The notes under the pieces are model-generated. The model had not been told where the DNA came from and did no database searches. It was given only the letters and a program-made list of their open reading frames with translations. Below are positions 1 through 12,985 of a stretch of DNA of 64,000 bases, piece by piece (the first letter of the stretch is position 1; each line of letters starts with the position of its first letter). The translations under genes and the position numbers were made by a program. Source of the DNA: Acheta domesticus (Eukaryota > Arthropoda > Insecta > Orthoptera > Gryllidae); contig JAHLJT010004567.1 of the NCBI GenBank assembly GCA_031308135.1, positions 33,112,213-33,176,212 of the forward strand. The letters run 5' to 3'.

Positions 1-289
1 TCATGAACGACTGACCTTAGTACAGACTATTATAAATATACACGTTCAATTAAGTTAATTTCACTGTTAAGCTGTGACATGAAGTTAAATATTTCTTCTA
101 CACTTCTACAGATTCGAATGACTTTCTCTTGAAAACTTGACTGCAATACTGATATTACAATGGTCTTGAAATCTTTAACCCCGAGGTAAAATAGTCTCTG
201 TTGGCTATAATAAGAATTAAATTTTATTATACGACATATTGAACATTTTGTCATCGCAAAACTGAGTATGAATACTTTTGTCCATGTGT
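1..289. other. AT-rich spacer
   Basis: AT-rich sequence before the first GC island. The open frames that cross it are short and run into the GC-rich DNA beside it. I see no gene, repeat or RNA. Confidence 0.5.
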
Positions 290-690
290 GTAAGCCGTAG
301 CAGGAGCTCGTTGCTTCGATCGGTCCGCCATCTGCGAAGACAGCGCCATCACCTCCCCTACTTCTCCCCTCCCCCTCCCCAGGCATCGACGCAACGGCGC
401 GTGGATGCCTCCCTTAAGCGTTCCGTGTCGTCCTCGCTCCGTCCCCGCCCTCTCACCGCCCACGCATCAGCGCCCACATATCACGCCCACGCGTTCCCAC
501 GCCGCTCGCCGGAATTTTCGCAATTTCTCCTTGAAACCGCCTTGCCCCCTCCCTCCCCCCTCCTCCTCGCCCCAGACGGCCGACGCCCAATCTGCATGCG
601 AAGACGAGCTTTCGAGCGTTCACAGTGCGGGGGAGGGGCATAACAGCATCTTTCCCGCCTCTGCGCCGATGGAGAGAGAGCCTCCGTGCA
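290..690. other. GC/CpG-rich island
   Basis: The base composition changes sharply to GC-rich, with many CpG dinucleotides and C-rich runs (ccctccccctcccc). Several overlapping frames on both strands are open, but their translations are low-complexity Arg/Pro/Ser and match no family I know. CpG islands can mark promoters or unmethylated DNA; no TATA box, initiator or exon can be assigned, so no gene is called. Confidence 0.5.
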
Positions 691-1670
691 AAATAACGCA
701 GCCTGCGTTGGGTCGAATTTCGCAGAAAATATATTAAGTTGGACTTTGCAGATCACGTCATAGCAATCAGATATAATGTGCCCATATGAACTCGTTCAGG
801 AAGAACGCAAAGCAATCCTAAAACTTCCCTTTAATCATGCATTTCGTGTGTTATACTTTAAGAAAGAAATAATAACCATCAAATTGTGTTGTGTTGACCC
901 TTCCATAATAAAATCTTGGTATCATCCGAAACTATATTTGACTTCAGTCTACCATCTTTCACAAATCATCTAGAGTATAACAATTAGATTATCAGAAATA
1001 TATTTTTTTATTAAAACACATCGGTAGCCATTTGTTAACATGTTTTTGACTGAAGAATGTTAAAGCTGATCCTGAAGATCAACCTTAGTATAGGCATGAT
1101 CTTTAGATGCTGCCGGCAACTGAGGGACATCGATAATATCGCTAAAGAATTGGAATGTTGGTGTTAAATATTTTAAAAATTACATTTTTCAGTTAATTTA
1201 AAATTAATTTTTGAATTCTGAATTAGATGTTCTATATTGCGTCTCATTTTCATTACATTCCAGCTATGCAGAGTAAATTTCATTACTCCTGCGATTATAA
1301 ATTTTCTATTTTTAGTTTAAAACAAACAAACAAATCTAAAACTGTACTAAAGACTCGAGAATATAATGTATAATTAAGCATGTGATTATGCAATCACCTG
1401 CTTAATTATAAATCATTTTACAATAAACAAGTAAAAAAACATCTTATTACGTGCCTTGTAAGAGAGTTGTCGTAGGTAGTCGAGACTATAATAACACTCA
1501 CACCTCACTTGCATAAAAAATTATTCAGGCCGTCGTTGGACTCGATACATTTCTCACCTCGAAGGTAAAACGAATTAAATAACACGTTTTAAACGCACTT
1601 GGAACTTAAGAACGTTAAAAAATTCTTTCCTTTGTCCTTGGACTCCCATAATCTCCGTGGAATGTCTCAA
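691..1670. other. AT-rich spacer
   Basis: AT-rich DNA with no open frame above about 65 codons, no recognisable repeat and no RNA gene. Confidence 0.5.
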
Positions 1671-1935
1671 TCGGGCGCTCTTCCCCCGGCACGGCGCGGC
1701 GCGCGGGGCGATGGCTGTTGCGTCGGAGCTGCCATAAAGCAGCCTGGCTCCCGGGGGAAGCAGCAAGTGTTAAACGCCGCCGCCGCCGCCGGCGCGGCCT
1801 TGACTGTGTTCCCACCTTTGTGTGGGGGCGGGGCGGAGCGGCCGGGCGATGGAGCGGCCTTGCGATTTGAGGCCGGCGATGCCTTGGAACGAATCGCGAG
1901 GGGGTGGGGCGGGGCGGGGTGGGTGAGGATTGCGG
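1671..1935. other. GC/CpG-rich island
   Basis: CpG-dense block with cgccgccgccgccgg runs and G-rich stretches (ggggtggggcggggcggggt). Frames of 116 and 154 codons are open on opposite strands, the usual shadow of low stop-codon density in GC-rich DNA. No domain is recognisable. Confidence 0.5.
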
Positions 1936-2156
1936 AAGGCGAGGAATGAGGATTCGGCGATTGACCGGCCTCGTGAGATTCGCCATCGTGTTTTTTTTTC
2001 TTTGGTGTTGTGGAGTGGGTGGGTATTTAATAAGTGGGAAGGCGTGTGTTGTACAAGTGGTTGTGAAAGACTTTGGCACCGTTGAAGAGATTGAAAATGG
2101 AGAAGTGAATGAAGTAATAACGTCTCAGCTCTAACGAATACATGCGACCCCTTAAG

Positions 2157-2830
2157 CAGGACCGGCTCTACCTATAGGCAAATATTATTATTTAGTTTTA
2201 TATTTTTTTTTATTTTTGCTTATAGATACTGATCATTTTATCAAATAAATAATTATTCATTTTCTAAGAAAAAGCTTCCATGTGCATAATATTATTCATA
2301 GTTTCAATAATAAGAGGGCACGTGAACGCTAATACCAGTACAGTCGATGTTTGATATGTGTATAATAAAACGATATTTCTCTTTAAAAAGATATTCCAGA
2401 ATATAATTACTGTATTAATGTAACTTCATTATTTGTGCACGTCTTCTGAATTTCAGTGGGAAATATAGTTATTCAAATTATCGTTTTCCATATTATCGCG
2501 GCAAAAAGTATTATTCTTTCATGAAGAACATGAGGGTTCAGGGCAGGAATTTATAGCTAATTTACCTTTGAAAATATATTTTATTATATAGGAGCGAATA
2601 TGTTGTCAACACAACTTAAAAAAACGCTATTTTCTGTATTCAAAATTCGACTAGAATATGGTTTAGGATTGAGATCACATAATTATGAAAACGTGCGCAA
2701 AATTCACTTCTCCCCATAGCTCGTCACACAGTTTTTAACTATTTTTGACGTAAATAAATAAATATTATTGGGGAAGTGGTGCTAACATCTTATTTTGCTT
2801 GAGGCGCAAAAGAGCCTAGCGCCGGCCCTG
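2157..2830. mobile_element. Non-autonomous hAT-type DNA transposon, 674 bp
   Basis: The left end reads caggaccggctctacc. The right end, read on the minus strand, is CAGGGCCGGCGCTAGGC, so the termini are imperfect inverted repeats. The element is flanked by an 8-bp target duplication with one mismatch: cccttaag at 2149-2156 and ccctcaag at 2831-2838. CAGGG-type termini with 8-bp duplications are diagnostic of the hAT superfamily. The interior is AT-rich with no transposase frame, so it would depend on a helper elsewhere. The single mismatch in the duplication and the imperfect ends suggest an old insertion. Confidence 0.85.
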
Positions 2831-2838
2831 CCCTCAAG

Positions 2839-4489
2839 AAGCTCTGCATTAATTCCAGTGGATAAACAACACTAATTCTATGTAGTCTCTTATGCATTTC
2901 GTGATTTTAATTTTATGTTGAAACACTTTATTTGCTTATATCGCTTTCAGGATTTTGCCTATAAATGGTGCATTAATTTTAACTTCTGTGGATGATTATG
3001 GAATAGTTCAAAACATTTTATTTATCAATGAGCTTTAGGAATTATACTCGTATTACGAAATTTCAGTTTATATTACTTTTTGAAATTGTTTTCATTATAT
3101 TGAAATAATAACTTTGAAATTGATTGTATATATCATTTTTACGTTTCATTTCGAATTAAAGCTTACTAATTTTATTAATACGGATTTTGCGATTTGTAAA
3201 TGAGTTCAATTTGGGGAAGAGTTATTGTAAAATTAACCGTACTTTTATTTTCGAGGTACAGTACAAATTTTCAATGACTATTTTCGCTTTTTTCTGGTGT
3301 TTGGTTCTTGGGAACGCTACCATTATGTTCCACGCCGAATAGCATTGTGTAAAACTGTGTAGTTTACACGGACTATTTTTCTTCTTTTTCAGACTCTGGA
3401 CATAGTTATAGAGTTGCAATTAAGTGTTCATGTAACATGAAAGGGATGCTGTAAAACGATTTAATTGTTCATACAAGAGTGGTAGTAGCCTTTCCTTTCT
3501 ATTGTAAATTCTTTGCAGTGAAGCGCATCGTTTGATCTAGGTCGCCTCGGGTTAAGCGAATTGAATTATCCGAAACGGCCTTATTCCCTCATTGTTCTCA
3601 ACTCTAAATTCCGGGACGTCGACCCTTGCGACCTAGTGAAGAAGTCGGCTTACTTATACACGGTTTAAGATACGTTCTCTGCTGGCGAAATAAAATTGAT
3701 TATAAACTGAATAAATCGGAAGAGTTCTGATGTTACTAATGACTTGCATTATAATGCGTGAAACATGTAAAAATTTATTTATTTTATGTCAAATGCATTT
3801 ATTACATGTGTTTATTTCAAATAAGTGTTCAACGAAACAGTCATGTGAGAGTTCTCTAGAAGTTAATACTAATTAAAGTAAAGGGCGCAGTTTATAGCGT
3901 TGCGGGGATTACAACATTTTAGTTGTGGCTACTAGTCAAGCCTGTTTTCCGCAAGGAAGAACTGTGAACGAAGAACTCATTATGGAAGTAAAGACATTCA
4001 AATGTGAACGACTAATGTCCTATCACTGTGGTTTCTTTGTAATAAGACCTATCGAAACTGCGAAGGAAACATTTGCGTTATATCATAGATGACCTAGAAA
4101 AGAATAAATATATATCATGATAATATCTCTCCACTAATGGTAATGAATGTTTTCAGAATTGAAGAATTTCCTAAGAAGTCAATTAATGAATGATTTAAAA
4201 GACAAAGCACTCTAATCCAACTGCTACAATTATTGTAAATCGAAAATTTAAAAAAGTGTAATAAAGGAGATGTAGAGAGGTGGAATTTACGAAAGTATAT
4301 ATTCCCTGCCGTAGGGCTTCTATTGTTCTAATACTGTGAGGCATCTTGGTTGGGAAGTGGAAGAGTAGACTATTATAGGTCTAGTGACAATCGTGACTAT
4401 TGATTATTTCCTGTCGCGACTGCTATTAGTCTCATCAGGGGAGTGCATGTTATATTCTGGAAGGCGGCCGTGTTCTTCCGTCGCTGAAC
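2839..4489. other. AT-rich spacer
   Basis: Unique-looking AT-rich sequence. Open frames are at most 65 codons except where they enter the palindrome that follows. Nothing recognisable. Confidence 0.5.
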
Positions 4490-4724
4490 TATACTTCGGT
4501 TTTTCTTTTTTGGCGCACGGGAGGGGTGTTATCAAAATGAAATATCTCACGGTATTTCGCTTCGTTCTTCGTTGTGCCTCCAGGAATCGCATGATCGCCA
4601 GCACTGCTCGATACAATCGCGATCATGCGACTCCTAGCGGCAAGACCGAGAACGACGCAAAATACCGTGAGATATTCCTTGTTATTGACACCCCCGTGCG
4701 CCAAGAAAGTAAAACCGAAGTATA
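4490..4724. mobile_element. Fold-back MITE, about 235 bp (copy 1)
   Basis: An imperfect palindrome over almost its whole length. The left arm starts tatacttcggtttt and the right arm ends aaaaccgaagtata. Both arms contain ggcgcacgggaggg-like and atctcacggtatt blocks. The centre (about 4588-4632) carries tcgcatgatcgccagcactg and an opposed gcgatcatgcga. The same centre recurs at 61208-61255, so this is a dispersed family rather than a chance hairpin. The arms read open on both strands, which explains the 139- and 216-codon frames across it. No transposase and no certain target duplication are visible. Confidence 0.75.
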
Positions 4725-4734
4725 CACGTCTGTT

Positions 4735-5030
4735 ACTGAGGTGTTCCATCCCTCGGGCGCCGCCACTGCGGGGCTGAACCGTCGCAGCGGACGTGCTGCA
4801 TGAGCGCGGGGTGAATCCTACGCATGTGGTGCGTAGGTGGGGTGGGGTAGAGTGCGCGAGCGTCGGAGCGTGCAGCGTGTCCACCGCTGCACACGACTCC
4901 ACCCTCCACGCCCGCCACGCCCTCTGCGCCCCATCCGGATCCCTGGACGCCCTCGCCCCCCCCCCCCATGGTACTCTCCCACCAGGCCACCAGCTGGGAA
5001 CAGTTGCGCTCCCAGAAAGTTTTTCGTAGC
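4735..5030. other. GC-rich block with poly-C tract
   Basis: GC-rich sequence next to the fold-back element, with CpG-dense stretches and a run of about 14 C near 4955-4968. Frames on both strands are composition shadows. No homology seen. Confidence 0.5.
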
Positions 5031-5569
5031 GTAGTATGAAAGTACGCCATTTAGGGGAGAAACAAAATTGACTTCTCACAATACAGCCCAATGGGCAGAA
5101 TCCTTTTATCTCTTTTATCAAATATTTATCTACTTTCACTGTGATGAAAATTTGGTAACGATATTCAAAGTGTCGGAATTTTCTAGTCGTAAAATAGTGA
5201 GATTGAAATGTTCGTGTATGATTTAAATAAACAACATTGCTTTATTTGAATATGATTCTTATGCAAACTCTACTTTTACCTTTATTTATCCCAATAAAAA
5301 ATTGAGCGAAATTATGGAAATAAAATTTACATTCAACACTTGTGTTAATTACTAACGACATTTTTCTTGACTGGGCGGATTCATATCCTCTCATGGCGGA
5401 TGAATATATTAAGAATCTAGAAACCCCCTCCCCCACCTTGTATTCCCCACTGGTTAGGGAAGTCTCTCGTGGCTGAATTCGTAGTTACACTTACGAGCCA
5501 TTCATGGAAACAACGTAGACGTGGGGACGAAAACATGAACTTTTTAACATAAACGTGGACATACGATTC
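5031..5569. other. AT-rich spacer
   Basis: AT-rich DNA between the GC block and the first SINE, with no recognisable feature. Confidence 0.45.
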
Positions 5570-6115
5570 GACGGCTGAGATGATTCAGGGCATCAACAAT
5601 GTCACTGCAATGCCTCTGATCGTGAGGTCTTGGGGTTTGAGACCTCTTCCGATTGCAGAATTTTAGACACTTAGTAGATAGTTGGGTCTGCCGCTGTCTG
5701 GAGGAGAATTCTAGAGGTTGGCTGCTCACATCGATAGTTTTTCGCGTTTTTTTCGATCAACCCCAGGCGTATGCCGGAGCAGTACTCTATTAAACGACCC
5801 ACGGTCCGCGCGCGATCTTTCCTTCCTCTTTTTTAACTTATTCTCACCCCTTACTTACACACTCAAGCTTTTATACACCTTTTTTACACTAACATACACG
5901 TGGGGAAGATCAGCCGAGAACAAAGACTTTGTCTCGACTAAGGCGGTCCCCCGATAGTGGAGATACCTGGATGCGGAAAACACCGAAAGCGTTGTAGGTC
6001 CGAATCTCGCCATCAAACGGTGGTAGAACACCATTACCTATCGTGATAAAAATTTGCACTAAACTTAGAGGACCAATGAGCATAGCAGTTGAAGCGTTCA
6101 GAAACTCGAAATAAT
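5570..6115 (+). mobile_element. tRNA-derived SINE, family 1, long form
   Basis: The head (from about 5574) matches the other family 1 copies: ttcagggcatcaac, a tRNA A-box-like region, followed by a decayed B box near tggggtttgagacc. The body carries gagaattctag, then gtttttcgcg and ccaggcgtatgccggagcagt, which is the decayed form of the GTTTTCCGTGG body found in many insect SINEs. After a C/T-rich stretch comes a 3' module (ctttgtctcgac, ggagatacctgg, accaatgagc) and the tail agttgaagcg...aaataa. The order is the same in copies near 8.75, 33.0 (minus), 34.2, 42.9 and 46.7 kb. Confidence 0.75.
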
Positions 6116-8740
6116 CGTTCTACGTACAGTAGAACGACATTAAGTACAATGAACGCGATTATGACTGGATGGTTCATAAAGGAATAGGGAAAACTTAAAA
6201 TAAGTGTTCATTTCTAGAGTTAGTTTTTTTTTTTTTTTGTAGAAGTTAGCCACGAACTCAGAATGTAAGCTTCTTTAAATGGTCGGAAACGCATTGTGTT
6301 ATTTGCACCAGCTGTTTCATGGTTGAGTGACTACGGAGAGGAAATGTTACTTCTTAACTTTGAAATATGGCTAATTGGTAAATCCCACCAACTCAGAACT
6401 CGGAAAGGTGTAGCGAAGAGTCAACTGAGGTATATTACGACGTTAAGTTACGTTAAGTGGTAACGGGTAAATAGAAACTAACAGCTAATACAGTGGAATT
6501 TGAAACTATTAACCTTGTCTCTTCATGTACTTGTAAACGTCCCACCAACTATCTTATTCCCGTTTATCCCCCCCTATTTGCTATTCCGCGTCACCTTCTC
6601 GTATTTCCATAACCTTGCCACCTCATGTTGATTAATCAGCACTTGATTTGGCTGAGGTGCGATGTTCACTTCGACAATGTTTTAACATTGAACTTAATCC
6701 ACCCATTTTGGGTAATGTAAACATTAACCGGCCAATTCACGAATTGGCCATATTTTCTCATTATCAGTAATATATTAATTAACTAAAGCGTTCAACTTCA
6801 CTTGTTCTCTTTCGAAGCCGTTCATAGATGTATAATTTCAATGAATTTCGGTGCAACTTTTGTAGTACGAATGGTATATTTACAAATGTTGCGTAGAGAA
6901 ATCAAAGTATTTCGCGAAATCATTGTGGTTGTTTTCCGTAGTAGAGTGAGTGGCTCGTAATAACATAACCTAAACACTCGTTAAGAAAATGTGGATTAAG
7001 AACACAGAGAAGCGGGAAACTATAATCATACCAAATAGTGGTTACTCATGGGCTTATTTGAGAATAAGGACTATTTGTGATCAAGAATTGGTCATTTAAG
7101 GAACCCTCACTTCGGGTCTCGACATGACAGCGACGAAGTGGTAATTAAAGTTGCACCCTATCTTTTCGGATATGAATGTCATTTTAATTGTTAACAGTGC
7201 ATGAAGTGTTATCAGATATTTGATAGTGCGGCGATTATGTAAATTAAGAAAACCTCAAGACATGAATCCCCCGTTGCAATCTTCTTTGTTACTGCTTTCT
7301 TCGTGCATTTCCAACCTTACCGTAGGTCCCTCGAGAGTTATTGAAGATGGTACACAGCAAAGCCTTATTCAGAAATGAAAGTTCGAGTCTGAGAATTTTT
7401 GTAAGGTTTTTGCGACATTTACCTTACTTATTAAACTGGAAATTATTGTTTACTAAACCACTGATTTGGGTTCGTCTTTCCTTTTAAATAGCTGTTCACG
7501 CCGAGGACTCTTGGTTCAGTGTTGAAAACTGTATTTTATTCGTAGCGTTCGCAGAATCTCTTATGTCACAAAGCCTATATGTTGACGCGATAGACTTTAT
7601 TTAAACATATCTAAATCTATCATGTATGGAATTTGACCTACTTACTCACGATATTGATGTTACCTCTGTTAAATCAACTGTTATTGGAATAAAATGAATA
7701 TGAAGAGAAATACGAACGAGAATTTGTTGCATAACAAATCTGCAAACACAGTTGATTTAACTGTATTTAATGGCTTCAATTTTTTAAATTCTGCCCGTCG
7801 CACAACAGCAGTATATTACAATGTGTAATCCTCTGGAACGGTCACGCGGTATATTTCTATTTGCAATCACAATATATGACTTTGGGGATTAAGAGATGTA
7901 TTAACACTGTACCGATACAACAACCTCGTGGGTATTACACAGGCAATGGACGTGAACAATGAATGCTCTAGTAGAGAAAGTGACAATTTACGTGTATGAG
8001 GTATGTGAACATGATTCTCTGCCGATTTTTCCCCTCTCTCTGTGTTAATTCTTCCATTGAAACAACGATTGTTAAATATGTACGAGAAAAATTAGCTCTA
8101 CTATACTCGTATAACTATCGATGTATGTGAATATTTTCGATAACAAATAACACATTCATTCCTTACTTTTTTCTTGCAAAATTTCTTATTTTAAATTCTC
8201 AAATTTCAATACTTTATGGCTTGTTGTTAGTACATTATTCTCGTGATCAATATACGTAAGCGGTTTTCATTTGAGTTATAATAACATTCATTTTGCTCTG
8301 TATTCTTCAGAAAGTGTGAGAATTTCACCTTACTTACTACTAGGATATATTACATAATAAAATTTTCACGAACAATTAGAATTATATAATTATGTATATT
8401 TTGTAATTTGTGGTTCCCTCTCAATCAATTTTACAATGATCGCAAGGAGCACGTTTTTAATATCTGACTTACTGTAATACAAGAAAGGGAGTTCACATTA
8501 ACAACATTTAATATTGTTTTATTTATGATTAACTTATTTAATTTTGTTGATGAATTTAGTCTTCAATTAATTCTTCCTTTATTTTACGTAGTTCTTTCGA
8601 TTTTGAATTCATTGCTTTATGGATGCCACAAAATCTCCTCGACTAATGACACGCCTCTTCTCGTGTTTCCATCAACATCGCATAGTTCACCCGATACTGG
8701 CAATTATTTGCGCCAGCCAGCATAACTGTCACCAGCACAC
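6116..8740. other. AT-rich spacer
   Basis: About 2.6 kb of AT-rich DNA with only very short open frames, apart from one of 66 codons starting at 8525 that runs up to the next SINE. No RNA, repeat or gene recognised. Confidence 0.5.
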
Positions 8741-8743
8741 AGA

Positions 8744-9175
8744 TTGAGAATTCTCAGCGGCAACATTGATGCTTATACAGCATCGATCGTGAGGACCTAC
8801 AGTTGAAGACCGGACTTCGACGGATTTTTTACACAAGCTAGATAGCTTGACCGAATTCATCCACGATCTACAGGTGAATTCTAGCGGTCGAATGCTCTTA
8901 TCACGCTGCACACTGTCCTCCCTTTCTCACTCATGTTTTCCCTTCTCCCCCCCCCTCAATAAAACACATACTGCACTACACGACCACATGAACTTAGAGC
9001 TTGTCTCGGCTGGGACGGTGCCCGCTGAGATCCCTTTTGAGGGAAACTCTGTGTAGGTCGGCGCCTGATCTTCCGTTCTAGCGGGGTGGGGGGGAGGGAC
9101 ATCGCCCCCTCCAGGGATATAACATGCCCTTCACTTGGGAGCAATCGCCCACAGTAGTTGACGCGCACGGAATCG
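8744..9175 (+). mobile_element. tRNA-derived SINE, family 1, internally deleted
   Basis: The head aligns with the copy at 5.57 kb (ctcagcggcaacattg, then gatcgtgagg). The gtgaattctagcgg block follows, but the GTTTTCCGTGG body is missing and the sequence passes straight to the C/T-rich segment. The 3' module is well kept (gagcttgtctcggctggg, gggatataacatgccctt) and the tail reads agtagttgacgcgc. The missing middle is either a deletion or a structural variant of the family. Confidence 0.7.
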
Positions 9176-9284
9176 ATACTCTCTCTCACTGGCACGAGAG
9201 CAACGCACATGAATAAACAGTTGTGGAGGGCCGCTCCTTCGTGTCTGTGCGAGGTATCGTTGGCCGATCGCGGGCTCCTGTCCC

Positions 9285-9470
9285 AATGCGCGCTGCCGGC
9301 GGCGGCTGCGGGTTCCGCTCCCCAGGGCGTCCGGGCGGGGCGGCGCGGAACGGAGCGGGGTTGCAGCAGGGTGGATGGGGCGGGACGAAGCGGAACGGGC
9401 ACCGCGGGGGTGGAGCGGTGCGGAGCGGGGTAGTGAAAAGGGAGATGGAGCGGGGTGGGGCGGTGTAACG
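9285..9470. repeat. G-rich degenerate repeat block
   Basis: Degenerate reiteration of short G-rich words such as gcggaacggagcgggg on the plus strand. Frames on both strands give Arg/Gly or Pro/Ala-rich low-complexity peptides. Composition and words resemble the blocks at 9.84-10.15 and 16.9-17.4 kb. Confidence 0.6.
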
Positions 9471-9785
9471 TTTCGAACAATTCCAATGTTTATTTACATT
9501 TTTTACATTGTTATTTTAAAAATAAGAAACATATGATGTACCCAGGTTGTTAAAGAATGAGGTTAGCAACGGATATTGATGAGATATAGAGAAAGAATTG
9601 AACGAATAACGTGTTGTAAAGAAATGTGTGAAATCCATTTGTACAAAGTGAGAAGGTACAGTATTGAAGTACATTGTACAAAAAAATGTAAATAAAAATT
9701 AAAATAAAAAAGAATTGAAGTGTTACTACTTAAAAAAAATAAGTAGTTACAGTAATTGTAACGGAAGATTCTGCAAAAAAAGTGT
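9471..9785. other. AT-rich segment interrupting a G-rich block
   Basis: About 310 bp of strongly AT-rich sequence between two similar G-rich blocks. The left boundary reads gtgtaacgtttc and the right boundary gacgttacagc, so a short opposed gtaacg/cgttac motif lies at the junctions. This may be an insertion into a once continuous G-rich block; no target duplication can be proved. Confidence 0.4.
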
Positions 9786-10160
9786 TGGCAGAGTCTGACG
9801 TTACAGCGGGGGCCGCAGACGTAGAGAGGTGTCTGTGGCCCCTCTACGTCTGTGGACGGGGCGATGCGGAACGGAGCGATGCGGAACGGGGGTGGAGAGG
9901 GGGTGGTACGGGGCGGTGCCTGGCGAGACGGGGTGGGTGGGTTGGGGCGTGGCACGCTGAACGGAGTGGGGGTGAAGCGGGGTGGTGCCGGGCTGGACAG
10001 GGTGGATGGGGCGGTGCGGGGCGGGGCGGGACGAAGCAGAACAGAGCAGTGCCGAGCGGGGCAGAGCGGGGCGGAGCCTGGCGGGACGGGATGGGAGGTG
10101 GAGCTGGGGGCAGATCGTGGCGGATCGGACCGTGGCGGGGCGGGGTGAGGCGAGTGGCGA
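9786..10160. repeat. G-rich degenerate repeat block
   Basis: Begins with a hairpin-capable segment (cgcagacgtagag opposed to ctctacgtctgtgg, 9809-9856), then about 300 bp of reiterated ggggcgg, gcggaacgg and gggacg words, G-biased on the plus strand. Five overlapping long frames on both strands are shadows of this composition. Confidence 0.6.
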
Positions 10161-12640
10161 GCACTTTCATCCCGGGCCCGTGCGTGCCAACGGTGGCTGC
10201 CAAGGGGCAGGTGATGTCAGTAGGTGAAAGGGGCGGCTCCTCAGCAGAGCAATCGCTTATAGATCGCTCTCAGTGTGAGCTGTAGGCGATGGGCTTCGGC
10301 TTCTGAATGCGCCAAGAGAAAGTTGGTCACTTCCCTCCTTTAGAGATGTCACCTTTAGAAACACGCGATTCTATGTGACCTTCAGAATAGGTTTATTAAT
10401 TACACTATGAGTATTTTCGGGTGGTAGCTTCATGATTTCTGCTTCTAAAGACGTCATTAGTCCCCCAAAATTACTTACCATATTTAAATAGGTTTTCGTT
10501 TATATTGTTAATTTATAAAGTGCGTATTTCCACAGATACCTGAAATTGCAAGAATTTCTAAAGGCATGTAAGTTTATTAATGATTTTAAAATCTCATGAT
10601 AATATATTCTGAAAAGCTGATTGATGTGTTTCTTCTAAAATAATTTATTTTTAATGAAGGTAATGTAATAAAATATAATCAAGAGTGTCAGTGTCTATCA
10701 TTCAAATGCCATCCGCGAGACACAAGAAAATGCAATCTGCCATAGTAGGTCAGGCATTACCAGACGTTGTATGATGAATTAAAGTCTTTATGGCGTAAAT
10801 GACTATAAAATAAAACACATTCAAATCGCAAGTAGATAAATAATGCAATTCGCGAACTACCATTGTCAAGTATTCTGTGTACGTAGCTTAATATGAACAT
10901 AACCATTCAGAATATGCACTGTAAAATACGTACGTTTGAGTTTCCTTATGTGTGAACTCAAACGTACATGTTCCTGCATGTGAGTCCTCGGGTAACTGCT
11001 GTAACAAAACTGTGAAATTTAAAATTGTTTAGCAATTACATGAAGCAAGAGCAATTACAGGAAGTAGTTATACTCGCGTAAATGTTTGACTGCATTAAAC
11101 AGGTATTTCATATGTTTGTGCGTTTCTTTAAAAGTGACTTTACCTTGAAGATAAATTTGATTAAAAATTGATATAAAAACATGTTACAAACGAAGTCATT
11201 TTAATACTTCATGATTACCATTTCGAAAACCAAAGTTGGAGTAACACTAATAGTAAGCTTTCAAAATTAGTATTATGATAGGACGCGTTCAAATGGAATG
11301 AATCTCAATGTACTTATCGATGTTTAATGACTTGTTTCACAAGTGTATCAAAGACATGATTTCTATTCTGTAGGTCGAATAATCGCAGCAATTATTGGAC
11401 CGTTTGAAATCACTTAGCATAAATTCACTGGTCAGGAGAACGCCACTTGCCTTTACGTTTAAAAGAGAGAGCGAGTCCAAAGATGTATCTAATAAGCCGA
11501 TGTCAACAAATTAGTGAAAGGGAATATACGTTCGTGTGCCCAGCGTTTTTGTTCATGAATAATCTGAAGTGCCTCGTACAGTGGCATAGTAGGTCATCCC
11601 ATTTCTCTCTTGCCTTTTTCTTGTTTTGCATTTAACATGAAATAATACTCACGCCATGAAGAAGAGGAAAGTAATACCTTTCACATCCTATTAAAGTACA
11701 GTTTAAAAGTTTTGTTTGAAATAATGGAAATTGTTATTAATTATCTTGCGGTGCACTTGGTTAGTTTATTTAGAAGCTTATTTTAATACCTCCTCTACAA
11801 TTATTCATACAAGGTCGATCAATTTGCCCACGTGATTTCCTATGTAAACCGAGTTTCCGCTTTCTCGTGTTTGCTTCTATTTATTCCTTTTATGAAGTAA
11901 AAGGCGGATGTGGAATGTGCCTTAATTACATTGACAACTGATTGGTCTAAATTATCGCAAATGCGAAGGAACCTAATGGAGCACGATTAGCAGGGCAGGT
12001 TGTATCTGATTCACTACCCATGTAACAAATTACTTCCTGGATTTGTCAGGAACGAGAACTAATTGTGTCGAAGCTGCAGAAATTTTTGTTCGCCATTTTT
12101 GGCTTCTGGATTGTTCTTTTTATTTTAAATGCAAATATAAAGTTTTCGTGATTATCAATAATAGTACATATGAGTTTGATATTCAGAGAAAGTTTGTGCA
12201 GCTAAAGTTTTCAAGTAATTAGTCGGGCATACATCTGTTGAGAGAGAACCGGAACACAAATATACTCAAGAAGGGTTTGGTTGTTTCGTAATAATATTAT
12301 TGAAATCATTAATCATAATGAATTAAAAACAAAATTTGAATTTTCATACTTTATGAAATATTCATCGTCGGGGTTGTAACAATATTGTCATAAACACACA
12401 TATCAAACATAACTAACTACGTATATGGTTTGTGTAATTTATTTAAGGTGTGAGGTAAACATTGAAAAATAAATATGTAGTTTTATTCAGGTAAACTTAA
12501 TACAATATAGCCTAAGGTATGTAATTCGTTGAATTGTATTATGAATATAAAATAACACTATTTCGAAAAATAATGTAAACGGCAATATTGTGGAATTTAA
12601 AATTGTTTAGCGATTTTGAGATCATTGTGTTACGACCGAT
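10161..12640. other. AT-rich spacer with one short hairpin
   Basis: AT-rich DNA with no recognisable gene. It contains a perfect 12-bp inverted repeat, tacgtttgagtt at 10931-10942 and aactcaaacgta at 10955-10966, with a 12-nt loop. Nothing around the hairpin suggests a gene or terminator. Confidence 0.5.
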
Positions 12641-12799
12641 GCATAAATAATTATTTCAAATAACGCGTAAGAGGTGCGTTTAAGAACACGGGGAATGCTC
12701 TTGAAGCGCGTAGCATTTCATCATAAAGAGGTGCACGACTGATAAAAGACAGCCTTGACGTCATCACCGAGCGTCGCCGATAATTCCCCACAGTTACTT

Positions 12800-12985
12800 C
12801 ATTAAGAAGTGGTTCCAGTTGGATTGCTGGTGTGTCTCTGCTGGCTGCCTCCACGTGTTTTGTATCGCAGCCGCCGAACACAAGAGACACGTTGTGCCTC
12901 GCTTGAGTGCCCCCCGGTCCGTTCCTTCCGCGCTGGCTTGCATCTCGAGGCTGGCCCAAGGCGCCTTCCGCACTCTCTCCGGACG
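12800..12985. other. GC-rich island
   Basis: Short CpG-containing patch. A 105-codon plus frame and a 102-codon minus frame overlap here; neither has a recognisable domain and both run out into AT-rich DNA. Confidence 0.4.

Noticed and set aside
4384..5139. 139-codon plus and 216-codon minus frames as genes
   Set aside because: Both cross the fold-back MITE, whose arms read open in both directions, and then a GC-rich block.
6091..6150. Rho-independent terminator-like hairpin (gttctac...gtagaac) after the SINE
   Set aside because: Short stem in a eukaryotic context with no upstream gene; likely chance or part of the SINE flank.
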